NCBI RefSeq assembly: GCF_900110915.1
Contig: NZ_FOFG01000012.1
Coordinates: 62,001-126,000 of the forward strand
Origin: Faunimonas pinastri
GTDB taxonomy: Bacteria > Pseudomonadota > Alphaproteobacteria > Rhizobiales > Afifellaceae
Direction: 5' to 3'
Length of the DNA: 64,000 bases
The notes beneath the pieces are model-generated. The model was not told where the DNA came from and ran no database searches. It worked only from the letters and a program-made list of their open reading frames with translations. This document shows positions 9,157-18,670 of this stretch, in pieces. The translations under genes were made by a program, and so were the position numbers. Each line of letters opens with the position of its first letter. Position 1 is the stretch's first letter.

Positions 9157-10167
9157 TCAGGGAACGAGCTGCGCCTTTGGAATGTCCAGTTCGTAGGAGA
9201 GCCCCGTCTCCGCAAAGACCAGCCGTGCCGACCCGCTGACGGATGTGGGAACGACTTCGCCCAGCATCATCAGGCCGAAGCTGCGCCCCTTCGGCTCCCG
9301 GACGACGGCGCTGCTTTCCTCGATCCAGGAGAAGCGATAGCTCGCTCCGGAATCGCACTTCTCGAAGCGCACCGTGATGCGGCCCTGGGGTGTGGAAAGC
9401 GCCCCGTACTTGATGGCGTTGGTGGTGAGCTCGTGCAGCGCCAGGCCGATGTACTGGGCGGCGTTGGGGCGCAGGAAGCCGTTCTCCCCTTCCAGGAAGA
9501 CGCTGGACAACCTTTGCTCGGCATAGAGCGCGATCTGGGATCGCACGAGATCGAAGATGCGGGCACCGCGCCAGTCGGCGTCGGTGAGCACGTCGTGAGC
9601 ACGCGACAGGGAATAGATGCGACCGTTGAAGCGGCTGACGAACTGCGAGGTCGAGCTGGCGCTTTCCGCCGTCTGCCGGGCGATGCCCTGGATGACCGCA
9701 AGCAGGTTCTTGGAACGGTGCGCCAGTTCCCGCAGCAGGATGCGGAGATGTTCTTCCTGCACCTTGCGGTCGGTGATGTCGATCAGCGAGGTGACGATGC
9801 CGGTGATGGTGCCCCCGGGGGCACGCTCCGCGCGGGCGCTGGCGTCGAACCAGCGCGTCCTCTCGCCGTCGAGCTGAAGCTCGTATTCCCGCGTCTCGCC
9901 GGTCGCGAGCACCGCTTCACGCGCGCTCTGGACCAGATCGACCATGGCGGGCGAAAGAATCTCGCGATCGCGTTTTCCGATGTAGTCGCTTGGCTCCAGA
10001 CCGGGCGGAGCGTTGAAGATCCAGGTATAAATACCGTCCAGATCCTGGGCGAAGATGGTGATCCGAGAGTCCTGCAGCGCCGTTTCGCAACGCAGCCAGG
10101 ATGCTTGCAGCGCAACGGAGCTGGCGTCGTCAGACAGTCGGATGTCGTTCTGTTCGTTTGCCGACAT
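9157..10167 (-). CDS. PAS-domain HWE-family sensor histidine kinase (likely general-stress kinase)
   Basis: The 336-residue soluble kinase has one PAS domain (about residues 25-135, ending in the PAC-like GIVTSLIDITDRK), then an HWE dimerisation/phosphoacceptor region with His150 in ELAHRSKN, and an ATPase domain with the N-box LALHELTTNAIKYGAL. FSWIEES supplies the W-x-E that names the HWE family. HWE kinases commonly phosphorylate PhyR in alphaproteobacteria, and phyR is the next gene upstream on the same strand. I chose ATG 10167 rather than the open frame back to 10326 because the preceding 53 residues are Arg-rich without domain character and an EcfG-like promoter (10241-10217) lies within them. 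No membrane segment is seen, so the input is probably cytosolic. Confidence 0.87.
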   Translation of the reverse strand: MSANEQNDIRLSDDASSVALQASWLRCETALQDSRITIFAQDLDGIYTWIFNAPPGLEPSDYIGKRDREILSPAMVDLVQSAREAVLATGETREYELQLDGERTRWFDASARAERAPGGTITGIVTSLIDITDRKVQEEHLRILLRELAHRSKNLLAVIQGIARQTAESASSTSQFVSRFNGRIYSLSRAHDVLTDADWRGARIFDLVRSQIALYAEQRLSSVFLEGENGFLRPNAAQYIGLALHELTTNAIKYGALSTPQGRITVRFEKCDSGASYRFSWIEESSAVVREPKGRSFGLMMLGEVVPTSVSGSARLVFAETGLSYELDIPKAQLVP

Positions 10168-10216
10168 TGCTGAGCGCTCATCCACCTCGCTTCGAACCGG
10201 CCGCGGCCGGTGTTCT

Positions 10217-10241
10217 AACCGGCATGCCTGTGCCCGGTTCC
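10217..10241 (-). promoter_or_regulatory. EcfG-type promoter (near consensus) ahead of the HWE kinase
   Basis: On the minus strand GGAAC (10241-10237) is followed after 16 bases by GGTT (10220-10217), against the alphaproteobacterial EcfG consensus GGAAC-N16/17-CGTT, with one mismatch. Transcription would start near 10208, about 40 bases before the ATG at 10167. Confidence 0.5.
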
Positions 10242-10471
10242 ACTTCCGAAAAATCGCGTCGCCCTTCCCGGGAGAACAGGCGCGGCGACCATTGTCTCGC
10301 GGCCGCAGAATGCGACCGGTCGGCATTTGCGGATCCTTGGGACAGCGCCGCGAACGACCGCGTCAGGGCCGGGATCAGGCTGCTCCGGCGAAATCGGAAT
10401 CCGGGAATGCAACTCGTGTCGGAAGAACGCCCGTTTGCCATGATTTCGCCGGTAGTGGATCTGCTTCTTCG

Positions 10472-10496
10472 AACGCCGAGCCGGTAAGCCGGTTCC
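10472..10496 (-). promoter_or_regulatory. EcfG-type promoter (exact consensus) between phyR and the kinase
   Basis: On the minus strand GGAAC (10496-10492), 16 bases, then CGTT (10475-10472) match the consensus exactly. The expected start near 10464 is about 300 bases upstream of the kinase ATG. It gives either a long leader or a separate short transcript within 10168-10464. That stretch of the 10168-10536 gap holds no convincing gene: the open frame 10441-10178 on this strand lacks a ribosome binding site and any recognisable family. Confidence 0.6.
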
Positions 10497-10536
10497 GTCC
10501 GGACAGTGCCGGCCGGCCTCGGACCGGAACGAAGCC

Positions 10537-11325
10537 TCAGTTCCCCGCGCGCTTCTCGAAGAACAGCGCCTGGCTGATCACCGCCTTCACCGTCTCCGGC
10601 TGGAACGGCTTGGTGATGAGGAAGGCCGGCTCCGGGCGCTCGCCGGTCAGGAGCCGCTCGGGATAGGCGGTGATGAACACGACCGGGACGGAGAAGGACT
10701 GCAGCATCTCGTTGACCGCATCCAGGCCCGAGCTGCCGTCGGCGAGCTGGATATCGGCCAGGACGAGGCCGGGACGATGCTGCTCGACGGCCTGGATCGC
10801 TTCGGAATGGGTACGCGCCATGCCGCTCACATTATGGCCGAGCGACTTCACCAGGCTCTCGATGTCCATGGCGATCAGCGGCTCGTCCTCGATGATCAGA
10901 ACGTCGGTGGCAACCTGCTGGGCGATTTCGCGGCCGGCCTGATCGACCAGTTCGGTCACTTCCGGCTCGCTCTTGCCGAGGATGTAGGCGATCTCCTGCT
11001 TGGAGAAATCCTCCACCGCCATCAGCAGGAAGGCCTGCCGCGGAAGCGGGGTGATCGCCTCGAGACGACGTGTCGCGTTGTCGAGTTCCTCGCCGGAATA
11101 ATTATCGCTGGCGAGGTTCACCTCGATGGAATTCCAGTAGCGGCAGAACGCCTTGAAGAGCTCAACGCGGGGATCGTTGTCCGCGTTGAAGGATTCCGGG
11201 TCCGCAACGAGCGCTTCCAGCACCGCGATGACGTAATTGTCGCCACTCTTCTGGCCGCCGGTCAGGGCGCGGGCGAAGCGGCGGAGATAAGGCAGGTGGG
11301 GCGCGGTATTTGCAACAAGCGACAT
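10537..11325 (-). CDS. phyR: General stress response anti-anti-sigma regulator PhyR
   Basis: The 262-residue protein has the PhyR order: an N-terminal ECF-sigma-like domain (about 1-135, including ITPLPRQAFLLMAVEDFSKQ and a region 4-like helix-turn-helix) and a C-terminal receiver domain with the acidic pair IIEDEP and phosphoacceptor Asp191 in VLADIQL. When phosphorylated, the sigma-like domain sequesters the anti-sigma factor NepR and frees EcfG. Phosphate probably comes from the adjacent HWE kinase. nepR and ecfG, which commonly sit divergent to phyR, are not visible; zwf occupies that side instead. An exact EcfG promoter sits upstream at 11397-11373, so the regulator is probably self-amplifying. 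Confidence 0.95.
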   Translation of the reverse strand: MSLVANTAPHLPYLRRFARALTGGQKSGDNYVIAVLEALVADPESFNADNDPRVELFKAFCRYWNSIEVNLASDNYSGEELDNATRRLEAITPLPRQAFLLMAVEDFSKQEIAYILGKSEPEVTELVDQAGREIAQQVATDVLIIEDEPLIAMDIESLVKSLGHNVSGMARTHSEAIQAVEQHRPGLVLADIQLADGSSGLDAVNEMLQSFSVPVVFITAYPERLLTGERPEPAFLITKPFQPETVKAVISQALFFEKRAGN

Positions 11326-11372
11326 CGATGAACCCTGTTCAAAGGCGGACGGGCCAAAACAACCCGCAACAG

Positions 11373-11397
11373 AACGTCAGGGCGGGGTCCTGGTTCC
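11373..11397 (-). promoter_or_regulatory. phyR: EcfG-type promoter of phyR
   Basis: On the minus strand GGAAC (11397-11393) and CGTT (11376-11373) are separated by exactly 16 bases, a full match to the EcfG consensus. The -10 ends 48 bp upstream of the phyR ATG. The 304 bp gap 11326-11629 otherwise contains only this site and the zwf promoter on the other strand. Confidence 0.7.
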
Positions 11398-11568
11398 ATG
11401 CCGGGCCGGGATCTCTTGTCCTCCGCAGCCGCAGTCATGCCCTGCGGTTCTGGCCCATCTCGGATCGGCTTTCAAGGCAGGGAATAGGCGCAGGCGGGTA
11501 AACCGTCGGTTTCCGCCCCCTTCCCCGCAGCCCGGCGCGCAAAAACGAAATGTTGCGGCGCCGCATCC

Positions 11569-11597
11569 TTGACGCTTCGCTCTGAATGTGTCGCTAA
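11569..11597 (+). promoter_or_regulatory. zwf: Candidate sigma-70 promoter of zwf
   Basis: TTGACG (11569-11574) is followed after 17 bases by CGCTAA (11592-11597). Only the -35 is strong. If real, transcription starts after 11600, which supports the downstream zwf start at 11630. Confidence 0.35.
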
Positions 11598-11629
11598 CTC
11601 CTCTGCCGTGTCAGCAGGAGGTGCCGTCC

Positions 11630-13108
11630 TTGACCTACCGCGTTATCCCCGTTCCGGTTTTCGATTACGTCGTGTTCGGCGGCACCGGCGACCTTGCCCG
11701 CCGCAAGCTGCTTCCGGCCCTCTATTTCCGCCTGAAAGACGGGCAGATCCTGGAAGGAAGCCGCATCATCGGCGCGTCCCGGCGCGAGATGACCGACGAC
11801 GAGTACCGGACGATGACCTCCGAGGCGCTGAAGGAATTCTTGGCGCCGGTGGACTTCGACGAGGCGGTCGTCAGCCGGTTCCTGCAGATGGTGTCCTACG
11901 TTCCTGTGGACGCCGCCAGCGAGGGTGGCTGGGACGAACTCCGCGAGCGGCTGGAACTCGAGCCCGACCGCATCCGCGCCTTCTACCTGGCGGTCGGCCC
12001 CGACATCTTCGACCCGATCTGCGAGAACATCGGCAAGCACGGACTGGTGACGCCGCAGACCCGCGTCGTCATCGAGAAGCCGCTCGGCAAGGATCTGGAT
12101 TCCGCCCGGCGGGTGAACGAGTCGGTCGGCCGCGTCTTCTCGGAAGACCAGATTTTCCGCATCGACCATTATCTCGGCAAGGAAACCGTCCAGAACCTGA
12201 TGGCGCTTCGCTTCGCCAACGTTCTCTACGGGCCCGTCTGGAACTCCGCCATGATCGACCATGTGCAGATCACGGCGGCGGAGACTGTGGGCGTCGGCTC
12301 GCGCGGCGACTATTACGACCATTCCGGCGCGTTGCGGGACATGGTGCAGAACCACCTCCTGCAGCTCCTCTGCCTCGTCGCCATGGAACCGCCGGATACG
12401 CTCGACGCCAATTCGGTGCGTGACGAGAAGCTTAAGGTGCTGAAGGCGCTGCGGCCGATCAACGACGAGAACAGCTCCATCATCACCGTGCGCGGGCAGT
12501 ATCGCGCGGGTATCATCGATGGAAAATCGGTGCCGGGTTACCTCGACGAGGTCACCGACCACGCCAGCGAGACGGAAACCTTTGTCGCCATCAAGGCCGA
12601 GGTCGCGAACTGGCGCTGGGCGGGCGTGCCCTTCTATCTGCGCACCGGCAAGCGCCTGCCCTCCCGCATGTCGGAGATCGTCATCTTCTTCAAGCAGGTG
12701 CCGCACTCGATCTTCCCGAAGGGCTCCGGCAACATCCAGGCCAACCGGCTGGTGCTGCGCCTGCAGCCCGACGAAGGCATGAAGCAGTGGATCATGATCA
12801 AGGATCCGGGCCCGGGCGGCATGCGCCTGCGCCACGTGCCGCTCGACATGACCTTTGCCGAGGCCTTCCAGGTCCGCAATCCCGACGCCTACGAGCGGCT
12901 GCTGCTGGACGTCATCCGCGGCAACCAGACCCTGTTCATGCGCCGCGACGAGGTCGAGGCCGCATGGAAGTGGATCGACCCGATCAAGGAATGCTGGGAG
13001 CGCTCCTCCACCGCGCCGAAGCCCTATACGGCCGGCACCTGGGGCCCGTCGTCGGCCGTTGCCATGATCGAGCGCGACGGCCGCAACTGGCACGAGGACA
13101 TTTCCTGA
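11630..13108 (+). CDS. zwf: Glucose-6-phosphate 1-dehydrogenase
   Basis: The enzyme oxidises glucose 6-phosphate to 6-phosphogluconolactone with NADP+ and opens the Entner-Doudoroff block. The nucleotide-binding motif VFGGTGDLARRKLLPALY lies near the N-terminus and the active-site motif RIDHYLGKETVQN is intact. I take TTG 11630 as start because a perfect AGGAGG (11616-11621) precedes it by 8 bases. It gives 492 residues, close to rhizobial Zwf. An in-frame GTG at 11588 would put the start upstream of the predicted -10. pgl, often found between zwf and edd in rhizobia, is missing here. Confidence 0.92.
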   Translation: MTYRVIPVPVFDYVVFGGTGDLARRKLLPALYFRLKDGQILEGSRIIGASRREMTDDEYRTMTSEALKEFLAPVDFDEAVVSRFLQMVSYVPVDAASEGGWDELRERLELEPDRIRAFYLAVGPDIFDPICENIGKHGLVTPQTRVVIEKPLGKDLDSARRVNESVGRVFSEDQIFRIDHYLGKETVQNLMALRFANVLYGPVWNSAMIDHVQITAAETVGVGSRGDYYDHSGALRDMVQNHLLQLLCLVAMEPPDTLDANSVRDEKLKVLKALRPINDENSSIITVRGQYRAGIIDGKSVPGYLDEVTDHASETETFVAIKAEVANWRWAGVPFYLRTGKRLPSRMSEIVIFFKQVPHSIFPKGSGNIQANRLVLRLQPDEGMKQWIMIKDPGPGGMRLRHVPLDMTFAEAFQVRNPDAYERLLLDVIRGNQTLFMRRDEVEAAWKWIDPIKECWERSSTAPKPYTAGTWGPSSAVAMIERDGRNWHEDIS

Positions 13109-13125
13109 CCCCTTGCTGAGCGAGA

Positions 13126-13155
13126 CCCGGCGCGGAGGTTCTATTTCGCGCCGGG
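13126..13155 (+). terminator. Strong hairpin between zwf and edd
   Basis: CCCGGCGCG (13126-13134) and CGCGCCGGG (13147-13155) form a perfect 9 bp stem with a 12-base loop, 17 bp after the zwf stop. No T-run follows, so it may be a weak terminator or an RNA-stabilising structure that sets a different level for edd-eda-pgi. Confidence 0.4.
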
Positions 13156-13240
13156 ACGTACTATCTAAGCGACACGAGCGACGGGCTCGGCCCGACCCGG
13201 ACCCCTTCCGCCGCGTCCAACCCGAGATCCGGAGTTTCCC

Positions 13241-15073
13241 ATGTCCGTGCGATCCGAAATCATGGCTGTGACGGAGCGCGTGATCGAGCGCTCCCGTCAG
13301 AGCCGTCCCGCTTATCTGGAACGCATCCACGCCGCCCGCGATGCCGGTCCGCACCGTTCCACGCTGGCCTGCGGCAACCTCGCCCATTCGTTCGCCGCCT
13401 GCTCGCCCTTCGACAAGGCCGCGCTTTCGGGCAACACGGTGGCGAACCTCGCGATCGTCACCGCCTATAACGACATGCTTTCCGCCCACCAGCCCTATGA
13501 GCGCTTCCCCGACGTGATCCGTCAGGCGGCGCACGAGGCGGGCGGCGTGGCGCAGGTCGCCGGTGGCGTGCCCGCCATGTGCGACGGCGTCACGCAGGGC
13601 CAGACGGGCATGGACCTGTCGCTCTTCTCCCGCGACGTGATCGCCATGTCGACGGGCGTGGCGCTCTCGCACAACACCTTCGACGCCGCCGTCTATCTCG
13701 GCATCTGCGACAAGATCGTTCCCGGCCTGATGATGGCGGCGCTGTCCTTCGGCCACCTGCCCGCCGTCTTCGTGCCCGCCGGACCGATGACCTCGGGCAT
13801 CTCCAACGACGAGAAGGCCAAGACCCGCCAGCTCTATGCCGAAGGCAAGATCGGCCGCGCGGAACTGCTGGAATCGGAATCGAAGTCCTATCACGGCCCC
13901 GGCACCTGCACCTTCTACGGCACGGCCAACTCCAACCAGATGCTGATGGAGATCATGGGCCTGCATCTGCCGGGCGCGTCCTTCGTCAACCCGAATACGC
14001 CGCTGCGTGACGCGCTGACCCGCGCCGCCACCAAGCGCGCGCTGGCGATCACCGCGCTCGGCAACGAATACACGCCCGTCGGCGAGATCATCGACGAGAA
14101 GGCGATCATCAACGGCATCGTCGGACTGCACGCGACCGGCGGCTCGACCAACCACACGATCCACCTGATCGCGATTGCCCGCGCTGCCGGCATCCAGATC
14201 ACCTGGGACGACTTCAACGACCTTTCGGAACTGGTGCCGCTGCTCACCCGCATCTATCCGAACGGCATGGCCGACGTGAACCATTTCCACGCCGCCGGCG
14301 GCATGGGCTTCCTGATCGGCGCACTGCTCGATGGCGGACTGGTGCACCCGGACGTGCGCACCGTTGCGGGCACGGGCCTGGAGGGCTACCGCACCGAGGC
14401 GAAGCTCGACGCGCAGGGCGAAGCGAGCTGGAGCCCCGCCCCGGCCGTTTCCGGTGACCGCAACGTGCTCCGCGACGCGACCGAGCCCTTCCAGGCGACG
14501 GGCGGCCTCAAGGTGCTCGACGGCAATATCGGCCGCGCGGTGATCAAGATCTCCTCCGTCAAGCCGGACCGGCATGTGATCGAGGCCCCCGCGATCGTCT
14601 TCCATTCGCAGAACGCGATGATCGATGCCTTCAAGGCAGGCGAGATGAACCGCGATTGCGTGGCGGTCGTGCGCTTCCAGGGACCGAAGGCGAACGGCAT
14701 GCCGGAACTGCACAAGCTCACTCCGCAGCTCGGCATCCTGCAGGACCGCGGCTTCAGGGTCGCGCTCGTCACCGACGGCCGCATGTCCGGCGCGTCCGGC
14801 AAGGTTCCGGCGGCGATCCACGTCACGCCCGAAGCCAAGGACGGCGGCGCCATCGCCAAGATCCGCGACGGCGACATGATCCGGCTCGATGCCGATGCCA
14901 ACAGGTTGGAAGTTCTCGTCGACCCGGCCGAATGGGCCGCCCGCGAGCTCGCGACTGCGGACCTTTCCGGCAACGAGTTCGGCACGGGGCGCGAACTCTT
15001 CGCCGCCTTCCGCGCCGTGGCCGGTTCCGCCGAGATCGGCGGCGGCGTCATTCACTTTGGAGTTGCCGCATGA
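13241..15073 (+). CDS. edd: Phosphogluconate dehydratase
   Basis: The 610-residue [4Fe-4S] enzyme of the IlvD/Edd family dehydrates 6-phosphogluconate to 2-keto-3-deoxy-6-phosphogluconate. Family motifs include the Cys-containing [34 protein letters not shown] and, near the C-terminus, [18 protein letters not shown]. The three cluster-ligand regions all keep their cysteines. Length is as expected. It is coupled to eda by an ATGA overlap. Confidence 0.96.
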   Translation: MSVRSEIMAVTERVIERSRQSRPAYLERIHAARDAGPHRSTLACGNLAHSFAACSPFDKAALSGNTVANLAIVTAYNDMLSAHQPYERFPDVIRQAAHEAGGVAQVAGGVPAMCDGVTQGQTGMDLSLFSRDVIAMSTGVALSHNTFDAAVYLGICDKIVPGLMMAALSFGHLPAVFVPAGPMTSGISNDEKAKTRQLYAEGKIGRAELLESESKSYHGPGTCTFYGTANSNQMLMEIMGLHLPGASFVNPNTPLRDALTRAATKRALAITALGNEYTPVGEIIDEKAIINGIVGLHATGGSTNHTIHLIAIARAAGIQITWDDFNDLSELVPLLTRIYPNGMADVNHFHAAGGMGFLIGALLDGGLVHPDVRTVAGTGLEGYRTEAKLDAQGEASWSPAPAVSGDRNVLRDATEPFQATGGLKVLDGNIGRAVIKISSVKPDRHVIEAPAIVFHSQNAMIDAFKAGEMNRDCVAVVRFQGPKANGMPELHKLTPQLGILQDRGFRVALVTDGRMSGASGKVPAAIHVTPEAKDGGAIAKIRDGDMIRLDADANRLEVLVDPAEWAARELATADLSGNEFGTGRELFAAFRAVAGSAEIGGGVIHFGVAA

Positions 15074-15711
15074 GCCGTAACGAAGCCGTCGAGCCTATCC
15101 TCACCGCGGCCCCGGTCGTTCCCGTCCTGATTATCGAGGACGTCAAATCCGCCGTGCCGCTGGCGCGCGCCCTCGTCGCCGGCGGCCTGCCGGCAATCGA
15201 GATCACGCTGCGGACCCCGGCGGCCATGGACGCGATCCGCGCCGTGGCGGCGGAGGTCGAAGGCGCCTTCCCCGGCGCCGGCACGGTGCTTTCACGCGCG
15301 CAGTTGTCAGAGGCGGAGAAGGCGGGCGCGAAATTTGCGGTGTCGCCCGGCGCGACCGACCACATCCTCGATGCCGCCAACGAGTTCAACGTGCCGCTGC
15401 TGCCGGGCATCGCCACGGCGTCGGAAGCGATGCGGCTGCTGGAGCACGGCTACCGCATCTGCAAGTTCTTCCCGGCCGAGCAGGCGGGCGGCGTCAATTA
15501 CCTGAAGGCGCTCTCCTCGCCCCTGCCGGCGATCCGCTTCTGCCCGACGGGCGGCGTCAGCCTGCAGAACGCGCCGACCTACCTCGCGCTGCCCAACGTC
15601 ATCTGCGTCGGCGGCTCCTGGGTTGCGCCGAAGGAAGCGGTTGCGGCCGGCGACTGGGGCAGGATCGAGGAACTGGCGCGCGCCGCCTCGCAGCTTAGAG
15701 CCGCGAAATGA
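15070..15711 (+). CDS. eda: 2-dehydro-3-deoxyphosphogluconate aldolase (KDPG aldolase)
   Basis: The 213-residue TIM-barrel class I aldolase cleaves KDPG to pyruvate and glyceraldehyde 3-phosphate. It carries the active-site glutamate segment [10 protein letters not shown] and the Schiff-base lysine segment [11 protein letters not shown], and FCPTGGVS forms the phosphate-binding loop. The start codon overlaps the edd stop and its stop overlaps the pgi start, so edd-eda-pgi are translated as one coupled unit. Confidence 0.96.
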   Translation: MSRNEAVEPILTAAPVVPVLIIEDVKSAVPLARALVAGGLPAIEITLRTPAAMDAIRAVAAEVEGAFPGAGTVLSRAQLSEAEKAGAKFAVSPGATDHILDAANEFNVPLLPGIATASEAMRLLEHGYRICKFFPAEQAGGVNYLKALSSPLPAIRFCPTGGVSLQNAPTYLALPNVICVGGSWVAPKEAVAAGDWGRIEELARAASQLRAAK

Positions 15712-17345
15712 AGGCCGCCGCACGGCAGGCGCTGCAGGCGCTCCAGGCCCACAAGGCCGATCTGGAAGGCCGCCACCTCCGCGATCTCTTCGCCGAGGAC
15801 CCGCAGCGCTTCGAGCGGTTCTCCGTCTCCCTCGGCGACTTCACGCTCGATTTCTCCAAGAACCGCATCGTGGCGGAAACGCTGCCGCTTTTGATCGCTC
15901 TGGCTGAAGGCGCCGAGCTGGAAGCGCTGCGGGACCGGATGTTCGGCGGCGACGCGATCAACATCACGGAAAAGCGCGCCGTCCTGCATACGGCGCTACG
16001 TGCTCCCGCCGGTCAGAGCATCGCGGTGGACGGCGAAAACATCATGCCGGGCGTCCACGACGTGCTTGCCGCGATGGAACGCTTCGTCGACGGCGTGCGC
16101 GACGGCTCCGTCACCTCGTCCGCCGGCAAGCGCTTCACCGATGTGGTCAACATCGGTATCGGCGGTTCCGATCTCGGCCCAGCCATGGCGGCGATGGCGC
16201 TCAGCCCCTATCGCGGCGATGGCCCGCGCGTGCATTTCGTCTCCAATGTCGACGGCGCCCACATCGCCGACACGCTGGCGACGCTGGATCCCGCGACCAC
16301 CCTCATCCTCGTCGCGTCCAAGACGTTCACGACCTCGGAAACCATGACCAATGCCGGCACGGCGCGGGCGTGGATCGCCGGAAAGCTCGGCGAAGACGCG
16401 GTTGGCGCGCATTTCGCGGCGATCTCGACCAACCTCGCCAAGGTCGGCGAGTTCGGCATCGCCATGGACCGGGTCTTCGGCTTCTGGGACTGGGTCGGCG
16501 GACGCTATTCCGTCTGGGCCGCGATCGGCCTGCCGGTGGCGTTGGCGATCGGCTTCGGGAACTTCCGCAAGTTCCTCGCCGGCGCCCACCTCATGGACGA
16601 ACATTTCCGCACCGCGCCGTTGGCTGAAAACATTCCCGTCCTCATGGGCCTGCTCGGCGTCTGGTATCGCAACGTCTGGGATTTCCGCAGCTACGCGATC
16701 CTGCCCTACGACCAGCGCCTCGCCCGTTTCGCCGCCCATCTCCAGCAGCTCGACATGGAGTCCAACGGCAAGCGCGTGACGCGCGACGGCGACAGTGTCG
16801 ACTACGAGACCGGCCCGGTGATCTGGGGCGAGCCCGGCACCAACGGCCAGCACGCTTTCTTCCAGCTGATCCACCAGGGGACGGACGTTATCCCGGCCGA
16901 TTTCCTGCTGGCCGCACGGCCGCACGAACAGCTGGGCGATCACCACGCCAAGCTCGCCGCCAACTGCCTCGCGCAGACGGAGGCGCTGGCCTTCGGCAAG
17001 ACGGAAGCGGAAGTGCGCGACGAACTGGCGGGCTCCGGCATGTCGGACGCCGATATCGACGCGCTGGCGCCGCACAAGGTCTTCCCCGGCAACCGGCCGA
17101 CCAACACGCTGATCTACCGCCAGCTCGATCCGGAAACGCTGGGCATGCTGATCGCACTCTACGAGCACAAGGTCTTCGTGCAAGGCGCGGTCTGGGACAT
17201 CAACTCCTTCGACCAGTGGGGGGTGGAGCTGGGCAAGGCGCTCGCCAGCCGGCTTCTCCCGGTGGTGCGAGACGGCGGATCCACGGAGAAGCTCGACGCA
17301 TCCACGCGCGGCCTGGTGGAGCGCTTCCGCGCCCTCGCCGACTGA
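15708..17345 (+). CDS. pgi: Glucose-6-phosphate isomerase
   Basis: The 545-residue SIS-fold enzyme interconverts glucose 6-phosphate and fructose 6-phosphate. Signature stretches are [30 protein letters not shown], the [17 protein letters not shown] region and [18 protein letters not shown]. In an Entner-Doudoroff organism it returns fructose 6-phosphate to the oxidative route or feeds gluconeogenesis. Placement in the same operon as zwf-edd-eda fits cycling of hexose phosphates. A strong terminator follows 20 bp after the stop. Confidence 0.96.
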   Translation: MKAAARQALQALQAHKADLEGRHLRDLFAEDPQRFERFSVSLGDFTLDFSKNRIVAETLPLLIALAEGAELEALRDRMFGGDAINITEKRAVLHTALRAPAGQSIAVDGENIMPGVHDVLAAMERFVDGVRDGSVTSSAGKRFTDVVNIGIGGSDLGPAMAAMALSPYRGDGPRVHFVSNVDGAHIADTLATLDPATTLILVASKTFTTSETMTNAGTARAWIAGKLGEDAVGAHFAAISTNLAKVGEFGIAMDRVFGFWDWVGGRYSVWAAIGLPVALAIGFGNFRKFLAGAHLMDEHFRTAPLAENIPVLMGLLGVWYRNVWDFRSYAILPYDQRLARFAAHLQQLDMESNGKRVTRDGDSVDYETGPVIWGEPGTNGQHAFFQLIHQGTDVIPADFLLAARPHEQLGDHHAKLAANCLAQTEALAFGKTEAEVRDELAGSGMSDADIDALAPHKVFPGNRPTNTLIYRQLDPETLGMLIALYEHKVFVQGAVWDINSFDQWGVELGKALASRLLPVVRDGGSTEKLDASTRGLVERFRALAD

Positions 17346-17365
17346 ACGCACGCAACGAGGCAAAG

Positions 17366-17394
17366 CAAAGGGCGGGTCACGGACCCGCCCTTTG
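17366..17394. terminator. Bidirectional intrinsic terminator between pgi and ahpD
   Basis: A perfect 13 bp stem, 17366-17378 pairing with 17382-17394 around the loop ACG, has GC-rich inner pairs and A/T ends (CAAAG on the left, CTTTG on the right). It lies between two convergent genes and can serve both strands. Confidence 0.85.
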
Positions 17395-17417
17395 TCGTTT
17401 CAGAGAGGGCCGGAGCC

Positions 17418-17966
17418 TCAGGCGGCAGCGGCTTCGCCGGACTGGGTGGCTTCCTCGGCCGCCAGCACATGGGCCACGGCATTGACGACGGCGGCGATAC
17501 GGATCGCGGCCTGGATGTTGGTCGTCGACATGCCGGCCTTGCGCAGTTCGCCCTCATGGGCGTCCAGGCACATGCCGCAGCCATTGATGGCGGAGACAGC
17601 CGTGCACCAGAGCTCGAAATCGATCTTTTCCACGCCCGGATTGGCGATGACGTTCATCCGCAGCTTGGCCGGCAGCGTCCGGTATTCCGCATTCTGCATC
17701 AGGTGCAGCGAACGGTAATAGACGTTGTTCATCGCCATGATCGCGGCGGCGGACTTGGCGGCCGTCTTCGCCTCGTCGGAAAGGCTGGCGGCGGCGTTCT
17801 CGATCTCGCGGATCACCGCCGGCTGGCCCACCGCGAAGGCGGACGCCAGGAACGCGCCCCACTTCTGCTGGTCCGTCAGCGTCGTCTCGTTGGCGAGCGA
17901 GGACAGATTGAGGCTCAGATCCTTGGCATAGGCCGGCAGTGCCCGGCGCAGCGTGTCGAGCGACAT
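17418..17966 (-). CDS. ahpD: Alkyl hydroperoxide reductase AhpD (carboxymuconolactone-decarboxylase family)
   Basis: The 182-residue all-helical thiol-disulfide protein keeps its peroxidase partner AhpC reduced. The catalytic CxxC is Cys130-Cys133 in [11 protein letters not shown], the same positions as in mycobacterial AhpD, with the His of the proton relay just after it. ATG 17966 is the first start after a 100 bp gap from ahpC; the longer upstream frame is an antisense shadow of ahpC. It follows ahpC on the same strand and belongs to the OxyR-controlled unit. Confidence 0.94.
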   Translation of the reverse strand: MSLDTLRRALPAYAKDLSLNLSSLANETTLTDQQKWGAFLASAFAVGQPAVIREIENAAASLSDEAKTAAKSAAAIMAMNNVYYRSLHLMQNAEYRTLPAKLRMNVIANPGVEKIDFELWCTAVSAINGCGMCLDAHEGELRKAGMSTTNIQAAIRIAAVVNAVAHVLAAEEATQSGEAAAA

Positions 17967-18066
17967 CGCTTCTCCTGATGTTCGTGAAAGTCGAAGGCGC
18001 GCGCTCACCTGCCGGGAGGATCGGCAGGGAGCACGCGCCCGAGGCAGCGAGATGCGTTCGAGGGGC

Positions 18067-18624
18067 TTACGCCGCCTTGAGGGTCTCGCCGCCGACCTGG
18101 CGGTTGCACGGGCAGAGCTCGTCCGTCTGCAGCGCATCGAGGACGCGAAGCGTGTCGGACGGGTTGCGGCCCACGTTGAGGTTGGTGACGTAGACGTGCT
18201 GGATGGTGTTGTCGGGATCGACGACGAAGGTCGCGCGGACGGCAACTCCCTCTTCCTCGTTGAGCACGCCGAGGGCGCGGGCGAACTTGCCGCCCGAATC
18301 GCCGAAGCTCCAGATCGGCAGCTTGTCGAGGTCGGGGTGGTTGCGGCGCCAGGCGAGCTTCACATGCTCGTTGTCGACCGAACCGCCGAGGACGACCGCG
18401 TCACGGTCCTCGAAATCGGAGGCGAGGCGCGCGAATTCGGCGATCTCGGTCGGGCAGACGAAGGTGAAGTCCTTGGGATAGAAGAAGATCACCTTCCACT
18501 TGCCCGCGAAGGAATCCTGGGTGACCGGCTCGAAGGCGCTGAGGCCGTTCTCTTCATGATTGTTGAAGCCGGGCTTCACGCCCGTCACCTTGAAGTCAGG
18601 CAGCTTCTCTCCGACGCACAGCAT
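18067..18624 (-). CDS. ahpC: Peroxiredoxin AhpC, three-cysteine mycobacterial type
   Basis: The 185-residue peroxiredoxin reduces hydrogen and organic peroxides. The peroxidatic Cys57 is in DFTFVCPTE. The C-terminus has two cysteines, Cys171 and Cys173 (LCPCN), as in the AhpD-linked AhpC of Mycobacterium (Cys174/Cys176) rather than the single resolving cysteine of the AhpF-linked enterobacterial enzyme. No AhpF is encoded here; ahpD lies just downstream. ATG 18624 has GGAG six bases upstream. Confidence 0.94.
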   Translation of the reverse strand: MLCVGEKLPDFKVTGVKPGFNNHEENGLSAFEPVTQDSFAGKWKVIFFYPKDFTFVCPTEIAEFARLASDFEDRDAVVLGGSVDNEHVKLAWRRNHPDLDKLPIWSFGDSGGKFARALGVLNEEEGVAVRATFVVDPDNTIQHVYVTNLNVGRNPSDTLRVLDALQTDELCPCNRQVGGETLKAA

Positions 18625-18670
18625 TTGCAGCTCCTCTGGATGGGATGAACAAGGGATACGCTGCGTCGCA

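Noticed and set aside
10178-10441. 87-codon frame just below the orphan EcfG promoter, considered as nepR or a small stress protein
   Set aside because: No ribosome site and no NepR motif (IGxxLRxxY...PDRF); Arg/Ser-rich like other shadow frames.
13126-13155. zwf-edd hairpin as a riboswitch or small RNA
   Set aside because: It is a single simple stem-loop with no further conserved structure; at most a weak terminator or processing element.
11594-15055. Very long minus-strand open frame (1153 codons) antisense to zwf and edd
   Set aside because: It is an antisense shadow produced by GC-rich codon bias; the protein is low-complexity (His, Asp, Gly, Val, Arg) with no family, while both sense genes are certain.
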